The position numbers were made by a program, and so were the translations under genes. 64,000 nt of DNA from Pseudoalteromonas rubra. Lineage in GTDB: Bacteria > Pseudomonadota > Gammaproteobacteria > Enterobacterales > Alteromonadaceae. The DNA is taken from positions 1-64,000 of the forward strand of contig NZ_PNCJ01000012.1 in NCBI RefSeq assembly GCF_005887115.1, written 5' to 3'. Below the pieces are notes generated by a model, which saw only the letters and a list, made by a program, of their open reading frames with translations, made no database searches and had not been told where the DNA came from. Of the stretch, positions 1 to 8,246 are shown one piece after another (the first letter of the stretch is position 1; each line of letters opens with the position of its first letter).

Positions 1-21
1 TACCAACTGAGCTAATGACCC
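1..21 (-). tRNA. tRNA-Lys, 5' part only (runs off the window edge)
   Basis: Read on the minus strand, the first 21 bases are GGGTCATTAGCTCAGTTGGTA. This is an acceptor stem plus D-arm that matches bacterial tRNA-Lys almost base for base. The anticodon lies outside the window, so the identity rests on the 5' end and on context: in E. coli a lysine tRNA also follows the tol-pal-cpoB operon. A stable-RNA promoter lies just upstream. Confidence 0.8.
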
Positions 22-69
22 ACTAAATTGTTTCGCTGCAAGAAGTGTGTAACACTATTGGCTGCTGCG

Positions 70-104
70 GGCGCTTATAATACTTATTTAAAAATCTTGT
101 GCAA
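70..104 (-). promoter_or_regulatory. Stable-RNA promoter for the tRNA-Lys gene
   Basis: On the minus strand TTGCAC (104-99) is followed by a 16-base spacer and TATTAT (82-77). A GC-rich discriminator, AAGCGCCCGC, comes next. This layout is typical of growth-rate and stringently controlled tRNA promoters. Transcription should start near position 70, leaving about 50 nt of leader before the tRNA. Confidence 0.7.
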
Positions 105-179
105 CCGAAATCGCCTGTTTTTTTCAATTTTCGCGTCTAAGCGCCTAATTTTAAATCACTCTGAGAAAAATTCAGCCAT

Positions 180-935
180 TTATATTTTGCTGAGTCGTTC
201 TGTCGCCAGTTTTGCCGCTGTGGTACTGGGGTATTCTTTGATTAAATTCTCAAACAGAGCCTTTGCTTCAGCAGATTGCCCCACTTTTTGCAGTAAGGTT
301 CCCAGCTTTAACATCGCATCAGGTCGCTTATTTGAGTCAGCAAACTGATCAACCACGGTACGGAAGTGCACCATGGCCTGATTGTCCTGATTCTTTATGG
401 ACTGTAACTGACCCAGCCAGTAATGCGCATTAGGAATATAGACAGAGTTTGGAAACTGCTTGAGGAAGCCTTCAAATTCTGGGATAGCGGCATCGTAGCG
501 CTTATCTTTCATGATCAAAGCAACCGCTCTGTCATACGCCTCATTCTCGGATAAATCTGTGCTCACAGCCTGCGCAGTCGCACTATCAGGTGTTACAGCA
601 GGTTGTAACTGCTTGCTTTGTTCATAGACTTGCGTAACTCGCGTTTCTATTTCCTGATAAAGCTCACGCTGGCGCTGCAACACTTTTTCGAGCTTATAAC
701 TTTGCTCTTCCGTTACACCACGGATCTGGCTTACTTCATCCTGAAGTTGATCAAGTTGCGTTTGTAATTCAGCCTGGATCAGGTTACGGTTTCGCATCAG
801 GTTTTCAAGCACAGACAAACGTTGTTCAATAGTTTGGTTAGAACCAGCAGCATCAGATACAGCAGCGGGAGCTGCCCACAATTGGGAGCTCCCGCTGACT
901 AAGATGATGGCTGCCAAAAAAGTATTCGGCTTCAT
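180..935 (-). CDS. cpoB: Cell division coordinator CpoB (YbgF), periplasmic TPR protein
   Basis: This is the last gene of the tol-pal cluster. CpoB links peptidoglycan synthesis by PBP1B to outer-membrane constriction by Tol-Pal. The 251-residue product starts with a signal peptide ending near the AAPAA stretch. A Gln-rich coiled coil follows at about residues 35-110 (trimerisation region), then tandem TPR-like repeats at about 130-250, including YWLGQL and LKLGTLLQKVG. Length and order of parts fit the family. It lies 15 bp after pal on the same strand and is probably co-transcribed. No clear terminator is seen between it and the tRNA. Confidence 0.93.
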   Translation of the reverse strand: MKPNTFLAAIILVSGSSQLWAAPAAVSDAAGSNQTIEQRLSVLENLMRNRNLIQAELQTQLDQLQDEVSQIRGVTEEQSYKLEKVLQRQRELYQEIETRVTQVYEQSKQLQPAVTPDSATAQAVSTDLSENEAYDRAVALIMKDKRYDAAIPEFEGFLKQFPNSVYIPNAHYWLGQLQSIKNQDNQAMVHFRTVVDQFADSNKRPDAMLKLGTLLQKVGQSAEAKALFENLIKEYPSTTAAKLATERLSKI

Positions 936-950
936 AGCATCTCTTTACAA

Positions 951-1484
951 TTAGTATACCAGTACCGCACGGCGGTTCTTAGCAAAGGCTTCTTCGGTAC
1001 GCGCTTTATCCATTGGCTTTTCTTCACCATAGCTCACAACAGACATTTGGCTGTCAGACACGCCCAGACTCTGCAGGTATTTAGCAACCGCTTTACCACG
1101 GCTTTCACCCAGTGCGATGTTGTACTCAGGCGTACCACGCTCATCAGCATGACCTTCAATCAGTACTTTAACGCTAGGGTTTTTAACCAGGAAGTCAGCG
1201 TGTGCTTGCAGAAGCTCTACGAACTCGCTGCGAACAGTAGACTTGTCGAAATCGAAGTATACGATCTGCTTTTGACGCAACGCTTCATATTTCTTTCTCA
1301 GTTGCTCTTCTGCTGTCTCCTGAGGTGTCATTGTACCTACATCAACATTGCTGCCACTGTCCGCAGTTGCTGCGTTTGTTTCGCTGCCAGCACCTTCACC
1401 TGTGTTTGTTGAAGAGCTACATGCAGCCAGCGTCATCACAGGCAACGCGACCAAAAGGGCCTTGAGAGTTTTGTTAAGTTGCAT
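951..1484 (-). CDS. pal: Peptidoglycan-associated lipoprotein Pal
   Basis: Pal is an outer-membrane lipoprotein that binds peptidoglycan through an OmpA-like domain and interacts with TolB and TolA. From the start chosen here the protein has 177 residues. The lipobox LAAC comes after about 20 residues, then a Ser/Gly/Thr linker and an OmpA-C domain with VYFDFDKS, EGHADERGTPEYN and GKAVAKYLQSLGV. An upstream in-frame start at 1547 would put 21 extra residues before the lipoprotein signal. The start at 1484 has a good Shine-Dalgarno sequence (AGGAAT, 7 nt before ATG) and a normal signal peptide. Confidence 0.95.
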   Translation of the reverse strand: MQLNKTLKALLVALPVMTLAACSSSTNTGEGAGSETNAATADSGSNVDVGTMTPQETAEEQLRKKYEALRQKQIVYFDFDKSTVRSEFVELLQAHADFLVKNPSVKVLIEGHADERGTPEYNIALGESRGKAVAKYLQSLGVSDSQMSVVSYGEEKPMDKARTEEAFAKNRRAVLVY

Positions 1485-1525
1485 CGAGTATATTCCTATA
1501 TCTTTTATAAGTCTTACCAGCAAAA

Positions 1526-2884
1526 TTACTGTAAAAATGGCGACCAAGCTGGTGCCTTAACCTGTCCGTCTAACACCGGCAGGCGGGCCTTAAAGCGGCC
1601 ATCCATCGACACCAACGCAAGTACCTGCTTATTATTATGCAAGGTACTGTAAATAATCATAGAGCCGTTCGGCGCAATACTCGGTGATTCATCGAGTCTG
1701 GTACGCGTTAATACTTGAAACAGCCCAGAATCCAATTCTTTCTTGGCAATATGGTAACGACCCAAGGTACGATTTACCATTACCAATTGTTTACCATCTG
1801 GCGTGATCGATCCAGCTAAGTTCATGTCGCCGTCGAAAGTTACACGCCGTGATCTTCCTGTATCTAAATTTAACTTATAAATCTGGGCATTACCACCCCT
1901 TTCAGATGTATAGACTATTTCTTTGCCATTTGGGTGCCAGGTTGGCTCAGTATCTATACTACGATGCTTAGTCAGGCGTCTCTCTTTGCGCGTTTCCAGG
2001 TCAATTAAATACACTTCGGTTGCGCCGCCTTTGTCTTTAGACAACACGATCAGCATTTGTGTACCATCCGGCGAAAACTGAGGTGCGCCATTGATTCCAG
2101 GATAACTGGTCAAGATCTCACGTTTGCCCGTATAAATATCCTGAATGTAGATCTGCGACTGTCGATTCTCAAACGTCACGTACGCCAGCTTGTTACCATC
2201 AGGTGACCAGGCCGGAGACATCAGAGGTTCTTTAGAACGCAATAATACCTGCTCGTTAAAACCATCATAGTCAGCAACAACAAGCTGATAAGGCTTGTCC
2301 TGCTCTTCTCTTACAATCACATACGCAATCTTAGTGCGAAATGCCCCTTTTTCACCCGTCAGAGCTTCATAGACCACATCACTTATCTGATGTGCGTAAT
2401 AACGAAAGCTTTGAGCATCAATCACACTTTGCCGTGCTTCCAAAACGTGATCCTGACTCTTCATCAGCTGGCCGTTAGTCATCATGCGGGTCTCACCACC
2501 GGTGATCTGCGCACGTATGACATCAATCAACTCGTACTTAACAAGGTAACGATTTGCAGGCTGCTGGGTAATGGTCCCGACCACAACGGCTTCCACGCCC
2601 AACTCAACCCAGGCATCGTAATCGACTTCTTCATCGGTTGTGGGTAGCTGAGGCATTTGCTCTTCTGCTACCGGCTTGAACTTACCACTACGGATCAAAT
2701 CCGCTGCAATCACAGAACTTATTTCAGCTGGCGCTTCGCCGTTGCCAATGTATTTAAACGGAGCTATCGCGATAGGCCGGGCACTGTCGACCCCTTCTGT
2801 TATCACGATCTCCAGTGCTGCGTAGGCGACCCCTTGCGCAGCGAAAGCCAGAACCAAGAGTAAATTTCTTAAATGGTTGTACAT
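1526..2884 (-). CDS. tolB: Tol-Pal system protein TolB
   Basis: TolB is a periplasmic beta-propeller protein that cycles between Pal and TolA. The 452-residue product has a signal peptide (cleavage near AYA), an N-terminal alpha/beta domain at about 25-170, and a six-bladed propeller made of WD40-like repeats such as [28 protein letters not shown] and [15 protein letters not shown]. It sits between tolA and pal; 41 bp separate its stop from the pal start. Size and repeats match the family. Confidence 0.96.
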   Translation of the reverse strand: MYNHLRNLLLVLAFAAQGVAYAALEIVITEGVDSARPIAIAPFKYIGNGEAPAEISSVIAADLIRSGKFKPVAEEQMPQLPTTDEEVDYDAWVELGVEAVVVGTITQQPANRYLVKYELIDVIRAQITGGETRMMTNGQLMKSQDHVLEARQSVIDAQSFRYYAHQISDVVYEALTGEKGAFRTKIAYVIVREEQDKPYQLVVADYDGFNEQVLLRSKEPLMSPAWSPDGNKLAYVTFENRQSQIYIQDIYTGKREILTSYPGINGAPQFSPDGTQMLIVLSKDKGGATEVYLIDLETRKERRLTKHRSIDTEPTWHPNGKEIVYTSERGGNAQIYKLNLDTGRSRRVTFDGDMNLAGSITPDGKQLVMVNRTLGRYHIAKKELDSGLFQVLTRTRLDESPSIAPNGSMIIYSTLHNNKQVLALVSMDGRFKARLPVLDGQVKAPAWSPFLQ

Positions 2885-2893
2885 GGTCTTCCT

Positions 2894-3835
2894 TTATAGA
2901 GTTGGTTTTATCGTCAGGTTAATGTTCTTAAGTTGTTCGAAAACATCTTTATTCTCTGAAACAGGTAAGGTATCTGCCATTCGCACAGCACGCAAAGCAG
3001 CCTCACACACCAGCTTATCACCACCCAGTGATTCTGCTTGTGTCACCAGCCCATTAAAGCCCAGGCGAATATTCAGGCGACATTGCTTGCCTTTCATTTT
3101 TTCATCTATTAACAAGTTAGATTGGATCCGCTGCATGATTAGCGCCTTATACTTATCAACTTCGGTTAGGACCTGCTGCTGACGAATTTTCGCTCTCGCT
3201 GCTTGTTCCTGAGCCAGTTGTTCTTGAAGCAGTTGCTCTTGTAACGCCTTCTGACGCGCCTCTTCGGCAGCTTGTGCTTTGCGCTTAGCTTCTTCCTCTT
3301 GCTGTTTACGTTTCGCCTCAGCCTGTCTCAACCTGTCCTCTTCTGCTTTACGTTTCTGCGCAGCAGCTTTGGCAGCCTTTTCAGCAGCCAGCGCTTCCTG
3401 ACGCGCTTTTTCAGCTTGCTGACGCTCTTTGTTTTGAATTTCTTGTGCACGTTTAGCTTGCGCTTCCGCTTTACGTTTCTCTTCCAGCTTAGCGAGGCGT
3501 TGTTGTTCCAATTTTTTGATCCGTCTGGCTTCAGCTTCACGATCCTTACGGGCCTGCACGGCTCGGCGCTCTAAATCACGGATCCTTTGCTCTTCTGCGC
3601 GCTTTTGCTGCGCTTCTTTTTCCCGTAACTGCGCAATTTTTCGCTCAACTGCCTGCTGGTCAACTGAGATAGCAGAGACCGCTTTCACTTCTTCAATTTC
3701 GTTAATGGCGGGATTAAGCTGAACTTCCATTACAGTAGGACTAGAGAACTGAAAGTTGGCAGTCGCAAATAGTAGTCCGGCAATAGCGAAATGGAGTAAA
3801 AACGACTTTAATATTCCGCTGGTTAAAGCATCCAT
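2894..3835 (-). CDS. tolA: Tol-Pal system inner-membrane protein TolA
   Basis: TolA spans the periplasm from the TolQR motor to Pal/TolB. Its 313 residues show the standard three parts. Domain I has one membrane helix at about 9-29 (SFLLHFAIAGLLF). Domain II is a long Lys/Ala/Glu/Gln-rich helix at about 65-220. Domain III is globular at about 225-313 and holds two Cys (KGQCRLNIRLGF and LVCEAALRAV) likely to form its disulfide. The start codon overlaps the last base of tolR, indicating translational coupling. Low sequence complexity in domain II is normal. Confidence 0.95.
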   Translation of the reverse strand: MDALTSGILKSFLLHFAIAGLLFATANFQFSSPTVMEVQLNPAINEIEEVKAVSAISVDQQAVERKIAQLREKEAQQKRAEEQRIRDLERRAVQARKDREAEARRIKKLEQQRLAKLEEKRKAEAQAKRAQEIQNKERQQAEKARQEALAAEKAAKAAAQKRKAEEDRLRQAEAKRKQQEEEAKRKAQAAEEARQKALQEQLLQEQLAQEQAARAKIRQQQVLTEVDKYKALIMQRIQSNLLIDEKMKGKQCRLNIRLGFNGLVTQAESLGGDKLVCEAALRAVRMADTLPVSENKDVFEQLKNINLTIKPTL

Positions 3836-4263
3836 TAACTGTCCTCAAACGATTTTGTCATTAGCCCGACCGACGGTACGCCCGCATTTTTCAAAAAGTC
3901 CATCAACAAAAGTACTTCCTGATATGACACACGACCAGACCCTTTTATCATTACGGGGGTGTCGGGATTTTGCTGTAGCTTAAGCTTGATGACCGCAGCC
4001 ACTTCTACCGCATCCATGGGCGCTTCTGGGTCGGTTCCTACCGACACATAGTAGCGGCCTTGCGCATCAATACTGGCAATAATCGGCGGCGCGTCCTTAG
4101 TTTCGACCAGATCTGACTCTTCCATTTGTGGTAGGTCGACCTTAACCCCATGGGTAATCAACGGAGCGGTTGCCATAAAGATAATAAGCAGCACCAGCAT
4201 AACATCAATGTATGGCACCACATTGATCTCTGCGACAGGACGGCGTCTCTTATGCTGGTACAT
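3835..4263 (-). CDS. tolR: Tol-Pal motor protein TolR (ExbD/TolR family)
   Basis: TolR is the single-helix partner of the TolQ proton channel. The 142-residue product has the family N-terminus [24 protein letters not shown], shown here as the motif [15 protein letters not shown] with the membrane-embedded proton-binding Asp (IDVMLVLL). A periplasmic dimerisation domain follows, ending in a conserved GVPSVGLMT segment. The gene overlaps tolQ by 14 bp and tolA by 1 bp. Confidence 0.96.
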   Translation of the reverse strand: MYQHKRRRPVAEINVVPYIDVMLVLLIIFMATAPLITHGVKVDLPQMEESDLVETKDAPPIIASIDAQGRYYVSVGTDPEAPMDAVEVAAVIKLKLQQNPDTPVMIKGSGRVSYQEVLLLMDFLKNAGVPSVGLMTKSFEDS

Positions 4264-4954
4264 TTTGCTTGGCCTCAGTTAAGCTGGCAGCCTGACGATG
4301 CAAGATATTGGCGAACTCTTCCATAAAGTTGATGTAGTTTGATTCCAGTTTTTCTACATTTTTAGCAAAACGGTTGTATGCCATGACCGCCGGAATCGCC
4401 GCAAATAAACCCATTGCTGTTGCTATCAGGGCTTCAGCGATACCTGGTGCAACCATTTGCAGTGTTGCCTGCTTCACCTCTCCCAGGGCAATAAATGCGT
4501 TCATGATCCCCCAGACTGTACCAAACAGACCAATATAAGGACTGATAGACCCCACAGTTGCCAGGAACGAAAGTCCAGACTCAACTTTCTCTACTTCACG
4601 AGACAATGCAACACGCATCGAGCGGTGTGTACCTTCTATGATCATGCTCGCCGATCCTGTGTTTTGCTTTTTATGGCGTGCAAATTCTTTAAAACCGGAT
4701 ACAAACAGAGCTTCCAAGCCGCTTGAACTACCCGCTCTGGCAGTAATTTCATTATATAACTTGCCTAAGTCCATGCCCGACCAGAACTTCTGTTCAAATT
4801 TTTTTGCATCTGCCAGAGATTGCGCCAGTATGCTTCGGCGCTGAAAGATAATCGCCCATGAGGCAACCGACATGCCGACCAGTGTCAACATAACAAGTTG
4901 TACAAGGATACTGGCTTCTAAAATGAGATCTATGAAATTAAGTCCCGATTCCAC
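4250..4954 (-). CDS. tolQ: Tol-Pal motor protein TolQ (MotA/TolQ/ExbB family)
   Basis: TolQ forms the proton-conducting pentamer that powers TolA. Its 234 residues include three membrane helices: near 10-35, and at about 135-160 and 170-190 in the conserved [17 protein letters not shown] and [22 protein letters not shown] segments. It is the first gene of the minus-strand tol operon. The thioesterase gene ybgC, which usually precedes tolQ in gammaproteobacteria, is not present between tolQ and ruvB. The promoter must lie in the long upstream gap. Confidence 0.96.
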   Translation of the reverse strand: MESGLNFIDLILEASILVQLVMLTLVGMSVASWAIIFQRRSILAQSLADAKKFEQKFWSGMDLGKLYNEITARAGSSSGLEALFVSGFKEFARHKKQNTGSASMIIEGTHRSMRVALSREVEKVESGLSFLATVGSISPYIGLFGTVWGIMNAFIALGEVKQATLQMVAPGIAEALIATAMGLFAAIPAVMAYNRFAKNVEKLESNYINFMEEFANILHRQAASLTEAKQNVPA

Positions 4955-5557
4955 GTTGTTATACTCCTAGAAAATAATTGTGTTCTCGGCCAAGGCAGCC
5001 TTCACCGTATTGACTGTAAGCCAGCAAAAAGGTTCAGGTAGTTTAACCACACTAATAAGGGCTTACAATCTCAATGCCGTAAAATTCACTTAAATGCCGA
5101 TAATTCGCACATTCGTTACCTTGACTCGCATTCTTGCCCGGATAGACAGACGTCAGCCCGGTTGCACTTCACACCAAACACTACTGACATTGGACGTCAT
5201 CAACGGCAAAAAATACCAGTGCCAAAGTTAAACTTGCCCTGAATTACAACGCCCGGCGTGTGATTGTGAAAGAAAATTTAAGTGGTCGGAGCTGTCGACT
5301 CCCCTCTGTGTTTATTTATTTATGCAAGCTGCATAAAAGTGTTGTTTTATTCACTATCTGAGAATAAACCCTCAAAACACGATTGGTAATACCAATTAAC
5401 AACAAATAATCTAATATTCACAAATTGAGCATAATAAAGACAATCCTATATTTTACATGCACTTGAAGAGCATCTTGAGTTCACGATTTGTACAATACCT
5501 GACTTGAAAGACCCATCGCATTAGTTTTTTTTATAGCAAAACTGTAATTTTTCTAGT

Positions 5558-5586
5558 TTGATAAAATGCGTCAGTGGGCTTATTAT
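5558..5586 (+). promoter_or_regulatory. Sigma-70 promoter of a putative small RNA
   Basis: TTGATA at 5558-5563 and TATTAT at 5581-5586 are separated by exactly 17 bases. That is a near-consensus housekeeping promoter on the plus strand, with a start site expected near 5593. No protein gene follows, but a strong intrinsic terminator does. Confidence 0.6.
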
Positions 5587-5592
5587 ACTCCC

Positions 5593-5771
5593 CGTACTGA
5601 GCGAGCAGCATCTCTCAATGCAAATGCACAGTTACTTAGGCCGCAGAAGTCTGATTTATTCTGCAGTCATGATGAGAAACTTTTGGATAACACCTTAACG
5701 GACTCATCAGTTCCCTGGATTACTTCCTTCAACTTGTTGTTTTCGCCCGCACACTGTGCGGGCTTTTTTTT
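5593..5771 (+). ncRNA. Putative small RNA of about 180 nt, unknown family
   Basis: The stretch is bounded by a near-consensus promoter (5558-5586) and a GC-rich intrinsic terminator (5745-5771). Inside it, GCAGAA and TTCTGC can pair around a 10-base loop near 5642-5663. Another 9-residue open frame (MMRNFWITP) lacks a ribosome-binding site. The 3' part upstream of the terminator is U/C-rich and unstructured, as in many Hfq-dependent RNAs. I do not recognise it as 6S, Spot 42, GcvB, RyhB or a Csr RNA. A 95-codon reading frame covers the same place but runs straight through the terminator, so a protein is unlikely. Confidence 0.45.
5745..5771 (+). terminator. Intrinsic terminator of the putative small RNA
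   Basis: Stem GCCCGCACA / TGTGCGGGC with almost no loop is followed by eight T. It is very stable and on the plus strand, with no protein gene upstream that it could serve. Confidence 0.85.
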
Positions 5772-5853
5772 GCCTGCGATTTACTCATATCCAGTTCACT
5801 CTCCTTTAAGGGGAGATACAAGTTCTTGCGCTAACCTAAAGGAAGTGGAATGA

Positions 5854-5938
5854 GCGTTAGATGAATGGCCAGAGAAACTGGAGAAGTATATAAAGCAAAG
5901 AAGCGCTTTCGAAGCGCCTCTAAGTGGTCAGAATTAAT
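5854..5938 (+). pseudogene. Possible coding remnant of unknown origin
   Basis: After an in-frame TGA at 5851-5853, the plus strand stays open for about 27 codons with protein-like composition (LDEWPEKLEKYIKQRS then FEAPLSGQN) before TAA. There is no start codon or ribosome-binding site. It may be the tail of a decayed gene or chance. The family is not recognised. Its last third coincides with the hairpin behind ruvB. Confidence 0.2.
5892..5919 (-). terminator. Probable terminator of the ruvCAB operon
   Basis: On the minus strand, GGCGCTT-CGA-AAGCGCTT forms a hairpin followed by the T-rich run CTTTGCTTT, 35-60 bp past the ruvB stop codon. The T tract is imperfect, so termination may be partial. 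Confidence 0.5.
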
Positions 5939-5953
5939 TGCTGAAGGACATCT

Positions 5954-6961
5954 TCATGCTGATGGTTTGGTTAAGTCAAAGTGCAAATAGGCTCTGTCAG
6001 AAACGATCCGCCCCCTCGGAGTCCGCTGGATAAACCCCTGCTGGATCAGGTAGGGCTCTATCACGTCCTCTATGGTTTCTCGCTCTTCACCGATGGCAGC
6101 TGCCAGGTTATCCAAACCGACCGGCCCACCGGTGAACTTTTCAATAATTGCAAGTAAGTACTTACGATCCATGTAATCAAAACCACATTTATCAACGTCG
6201 ACCATGTCCAGCGCCTGACTGGCAATCACTTCATCTACGCTACCATCCCCTTTTACCTGAGCGAAATCCCGGACGCGTCTGAGTAAACGGTTGGCAATAC
6301 GCGGAGTACCTCGTGCACGTTTGGCCACCTCTATTGCACCCGCATCACTGATTTCAAGATTCAAAAAATGCGCAGAGCGTGACACAATCGAAGCCAGCTC
6401 AGCCACAGAATAAAACTCAAGACGTTGCACAATACCGAAACGGTCTCTCAGTGGTGAAGTCAGAGACCCTGCGCGGGTCGTAGCCCCCACCAGCGTAAAA
6501 GGTGGCAAGTCCAGTTTAATTGAACGCGCTGCCGGCCCTTCACCAATCATAATATCGAGCTGATAATCTTCCATCGCGGGGTAGAGGATCTCTTCAACCT
6601 GGGGACTCAGGCGATGTATTTCATCAATAAACAACACATCCCCCTGCTCCAGATTGGTGAGCATTGCGGCCAGATCGCCGGCTTTTTCAAGCACAGGCCC
6701 TGAGGTGGTTTTGATATTCACACCCAGCTCATTGGCAACAATGTTGGCCAGTGTCGTTTTACCTAACCCCGGCGGGCCGAATATCAACAAATGGTCCAGC
6801 GCTTCTTCGCGGCTGCGCGCCGCTTCGATGAAGATCTCCATCTGCTGCTTTACATGCTGCTGGCCGGTATAGTCCGACAGTAGTTTAGGCCGTATCGCTC
6901 TGTCTACTGCCTCTTCACTGCCCTGCACTTCTGGCTCAATGAGTCTGTCTGCTTCTATCAT
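5954..6961 (-). CDS. ruvB: Holliday junction branch migration ATPase RuvB
   Basis: RuvB is the hexameric AAA+ motor that drives branch migration together with RuvA. Its 335 residues contain Walker [10 protein letters not shown] at 62-70, Walker B with DEIH at 113-116, sensor 1 [10 protein letters not shown], the arginine-finger region LRDRFG, and a C-terminal winged helix with [17 protein letters not shown]. It is the last gene of ruvC-ruvA-ruvB on the minus strand, 20 bp after ruvA. Confidence 0.98.
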   Translation of the reverse strand: MIEADRLIEPEVQGSEEAVDRAIRPKLLSDYTGQQHVKQQMEIFIEAARSREEALDHLLIFGPPGLGKTTLANIVANELGVNIKTTSGPVLEKAGDLAAMLTNLEQGDVLFIDEIHRLSPQVEEILYPAMEDYQLDIMIGEGPAARSIKLDLPPFTLVGATTRAGSLTSPLRDRFGIVQRLEFYSVAELASIVSRSAHFLNLEISDAGAIEVAKRARGTPRIANRLLRRVRDFAQVKGDGSVDEVIASQALDMVDVDKCGFDYMDRKYLLAIIEKFTGGPVGLDNLAAAIGEERETIEDVIEPYLIQQGFIQRTPRGRIVSDRAYLHFDLTKPSA

Positions 6962-6981
6962 AATTACTTAATCAGCCTTTC

Positions 6982-7599
6982 TTACATCATAGATCTCAGG
7001 GCTTCTTTGATCAGCCCTTCTGTATCCATGCCTGGTTTACTCACCGCTTTCAATGCTTTTTGTGCTTGTGCGGGTTTATAACCTAACGCAAGTAATGCAG
7101 CCAGCGCATCATCTTCAGGCATATTCGCCACGGTGGGGTCTTCCTGAGGTGCCAAAATGGCATCATCGCTGAATGGAGTCAGCAGATCATGGCCAAAGTT
7201 TTTCAATTTGTCCTTCATCTCAAGCACCAAACGCTCAGCGGTTTTCTTGCCTACACCCGGGATTTTCACCAAAGTAGAGGCATCGCCCTGATTGACGCAG
7301 TGAACAAACTGCTCTGCCGACATACCCGACAAAATGGCCAGTGCCAGCTTGGGACCGACGCCATTAGCCTTAATTAATTCGCGAAATAATGCTCTCTCTG
7401 TTTTATGGTTAAAACCAAACAATAATTGTGCATCTTCTCGCACCACAAAATGAGTATAGATGGTTGCCTCATTACCCGCCTGAGGTAACTCATAAAAACA
7501 TGTCATCGGCATTTGTACTTCATAACCGACGCCACTGACGTCTAACAGGATCTCTGGTGGCTGTTTTTCTACCAGAATACCTTTGAGTCTGCCTATCAT
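6982..7599 (-). CDS. ruvA: Holliday junction DNA-binding protein RuvA
   Basis: RuvA binds four-way junctions and loads RuvB. The 205-residue product starts [12 protein letters not shown], with the OB-fold N-terminal domain. It has helix-hairpin-helix motifs [15 protein letters not shown] and [16 protein letters not shown], and a small C-terminal RuvB-binding domain ending in [10 protein letters not shown]. It sits 2 bp downstream of ruvC, so translation is probably coupled. Confidence 0.98.
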   Translation of the reverse strand: MIGRLKGILVEKQPPEILLDVSGVGYEVQMPMTCFYELPQAGNEATIYTHFVVREDAQLLFGFNHKTERALFRELIKANGVGPKLALAILSGMSAEQFVHCVNQGDASTLVKIPGVGKKTAERLVLEMKDKLKNFGHDLLTPFSDDAILAPQEDPTVANMPEDDALAALLALGYKPAQAQKALKAVSKPGMDTEGLIKEALRSMM

Positions 7600-7601
7600 A
7601 A

Positions 7602-8123
7602 TTACCTCAATCTTCCTCGTACGGTTTTTTTCGCATTGCCTGCCAGCTTAATCAGGTTTTGCTCGGAGTGTGCATGGCAAATTGCAATGGCCAGCGCATC
7701 GGCAGCATCGGCCTGGGGAGTACCCGGGAGTTTTAATAGTCGCTTGACCATTTCCTGAACCTGCGATTTATTCGCCCCGCCGGTGCCAACCACGGCTTGC
7801 TTAACCTGCCGGGCCGAATACTCAAACACCTCTATCTCTTTCATGGTGGCAGCGACGATGGCCGCCCCGCGTGCCTGACCTAGTTTTAAAGCAGAATCTG
7901 GGTTATGTGCCATAAAGACTTGCTCAATGGCAAACCCCTGCGGATTAAACTGCTCGATGATCTGGCTAACACCCTGATAAATCATCTGCAGCCGTTGTGG
8001 AAATGGTTTATCGCCAAGTCGAATACAACCACTGCCCAGATACTGAAACTGACTTCCCTGACGCTTAACTACTCCATATCCGGTCAGTCTGGAACCTGGA
8101 TCTATGCCTAAAATTACTGCCAA
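7602..8123 (-). CDS. ruvC: Holliday junction resolvase RuvC
   Basis: RuvC cuts Holliday junctions symmetrically. Its 173 residues carry the RNase H-like acidic active site: D8 in [14 protein letters not shown]67 in FAIEQVF, and D139/D142 in [10 protein letters not shown]. It is the first gene of the ruvCAB operon. The promoter region (8124-8202) contains a LexA-box-like sequence, so the whole operon may be damage-inducible; in E. coli only ruvAB is. Confidence 0.98.
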   Translation of the reverse strand: MAVILGIDPGSRLTGYGVVKRQGSQFQYLGSGCIRLGDKPFPQRLQMIYQGVSQIIEQFNPQGFAIEQVFMAHNPDSALKLGQARGAAIVAATMKEIEVFEYSARQVKQAVVGTGGANKSQVQEMVKRLLKLPGTPQADAADALAIAICHAHSEQNLIKLAGNAKKTVRGRLR

Positions 8124-8162
8124 GGCGCATACTCTCGTTGTTTTTTCGCTATCATGCCAAAA

Positions 8163-8183
8163 TACTGTATAGATTTCCAGTTA
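8163..8183 (-). promoter_or_regulatory. LexA-box-like operator upstream of ruvCAB
   Basis: The sequence TACTGTATAGATTTCCAGTT contains CTGT-N8-CCAG (8165-8180). It has one mismatch to the gammaproteobacterial SOS box CTGT-N8-ACAG, with a perfect TACTGTATA left half. It lies 40-60 bp before the ruvC start, where a promoter is expected. Confidence 0.6.
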
Positions 8184-8202
8184 CCTTGGGTTTGCAGAAT
8201 AA

Positions 8203-8230
8203 AAAAAAGCGGCTCAATCGCCGCTTTTTT
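8203..8230 (-). terminator. Intrinsic terminator of aspS
   Basis: AAGCGGC-gattga-GCCGCTT followed by T8 on the minus strand lies 17-44 bp after the aspS stop. The flanking A run makes it potentially bidirectional. It insulates aspS from the ruvC promoter. Confidence 0.85.
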
Positions 8231-8246
8231 ATTCTTTTTGCTGCAA

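Larger units (their letters stand above)
4955..5953. other. Long intergenic region between tolQ and ruvB
   Basis: About 1 kb with no convincing protein gene. It holds the presumed tolQ promoter (not resolved), a 15-bp palindrome at 5382-5396 (ATTGGTA-A-TACCAAT) resembling the ends of the MITE described at 18972, a plus-strand promoter at 5558-5586, a structured region, and an intrinsic terminator at 5745-5771. It also holds a short open stretch at 5854-5935 and a weak hairpin behind ruvB. No ybgC-like sequence was recognised in any frame. Confidence 0.7.

Noticed and set aside
5000..5220. Short minus-strand open stretch (CANYRHLSEFYGIEIVSPY) as a possible ybgC remnant
   Set aside because: It does not resemble the YbgC hotdog fold or its active site, has an in-frame TGA before it and no start.
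5566..5853. 95-codon open frame on the plus strand between tolQ and ruvB
   Set aside because: It overlaps the promoter -10/-35 area, reads through a strong intrinsic terminator and has no ribosome-binding site.
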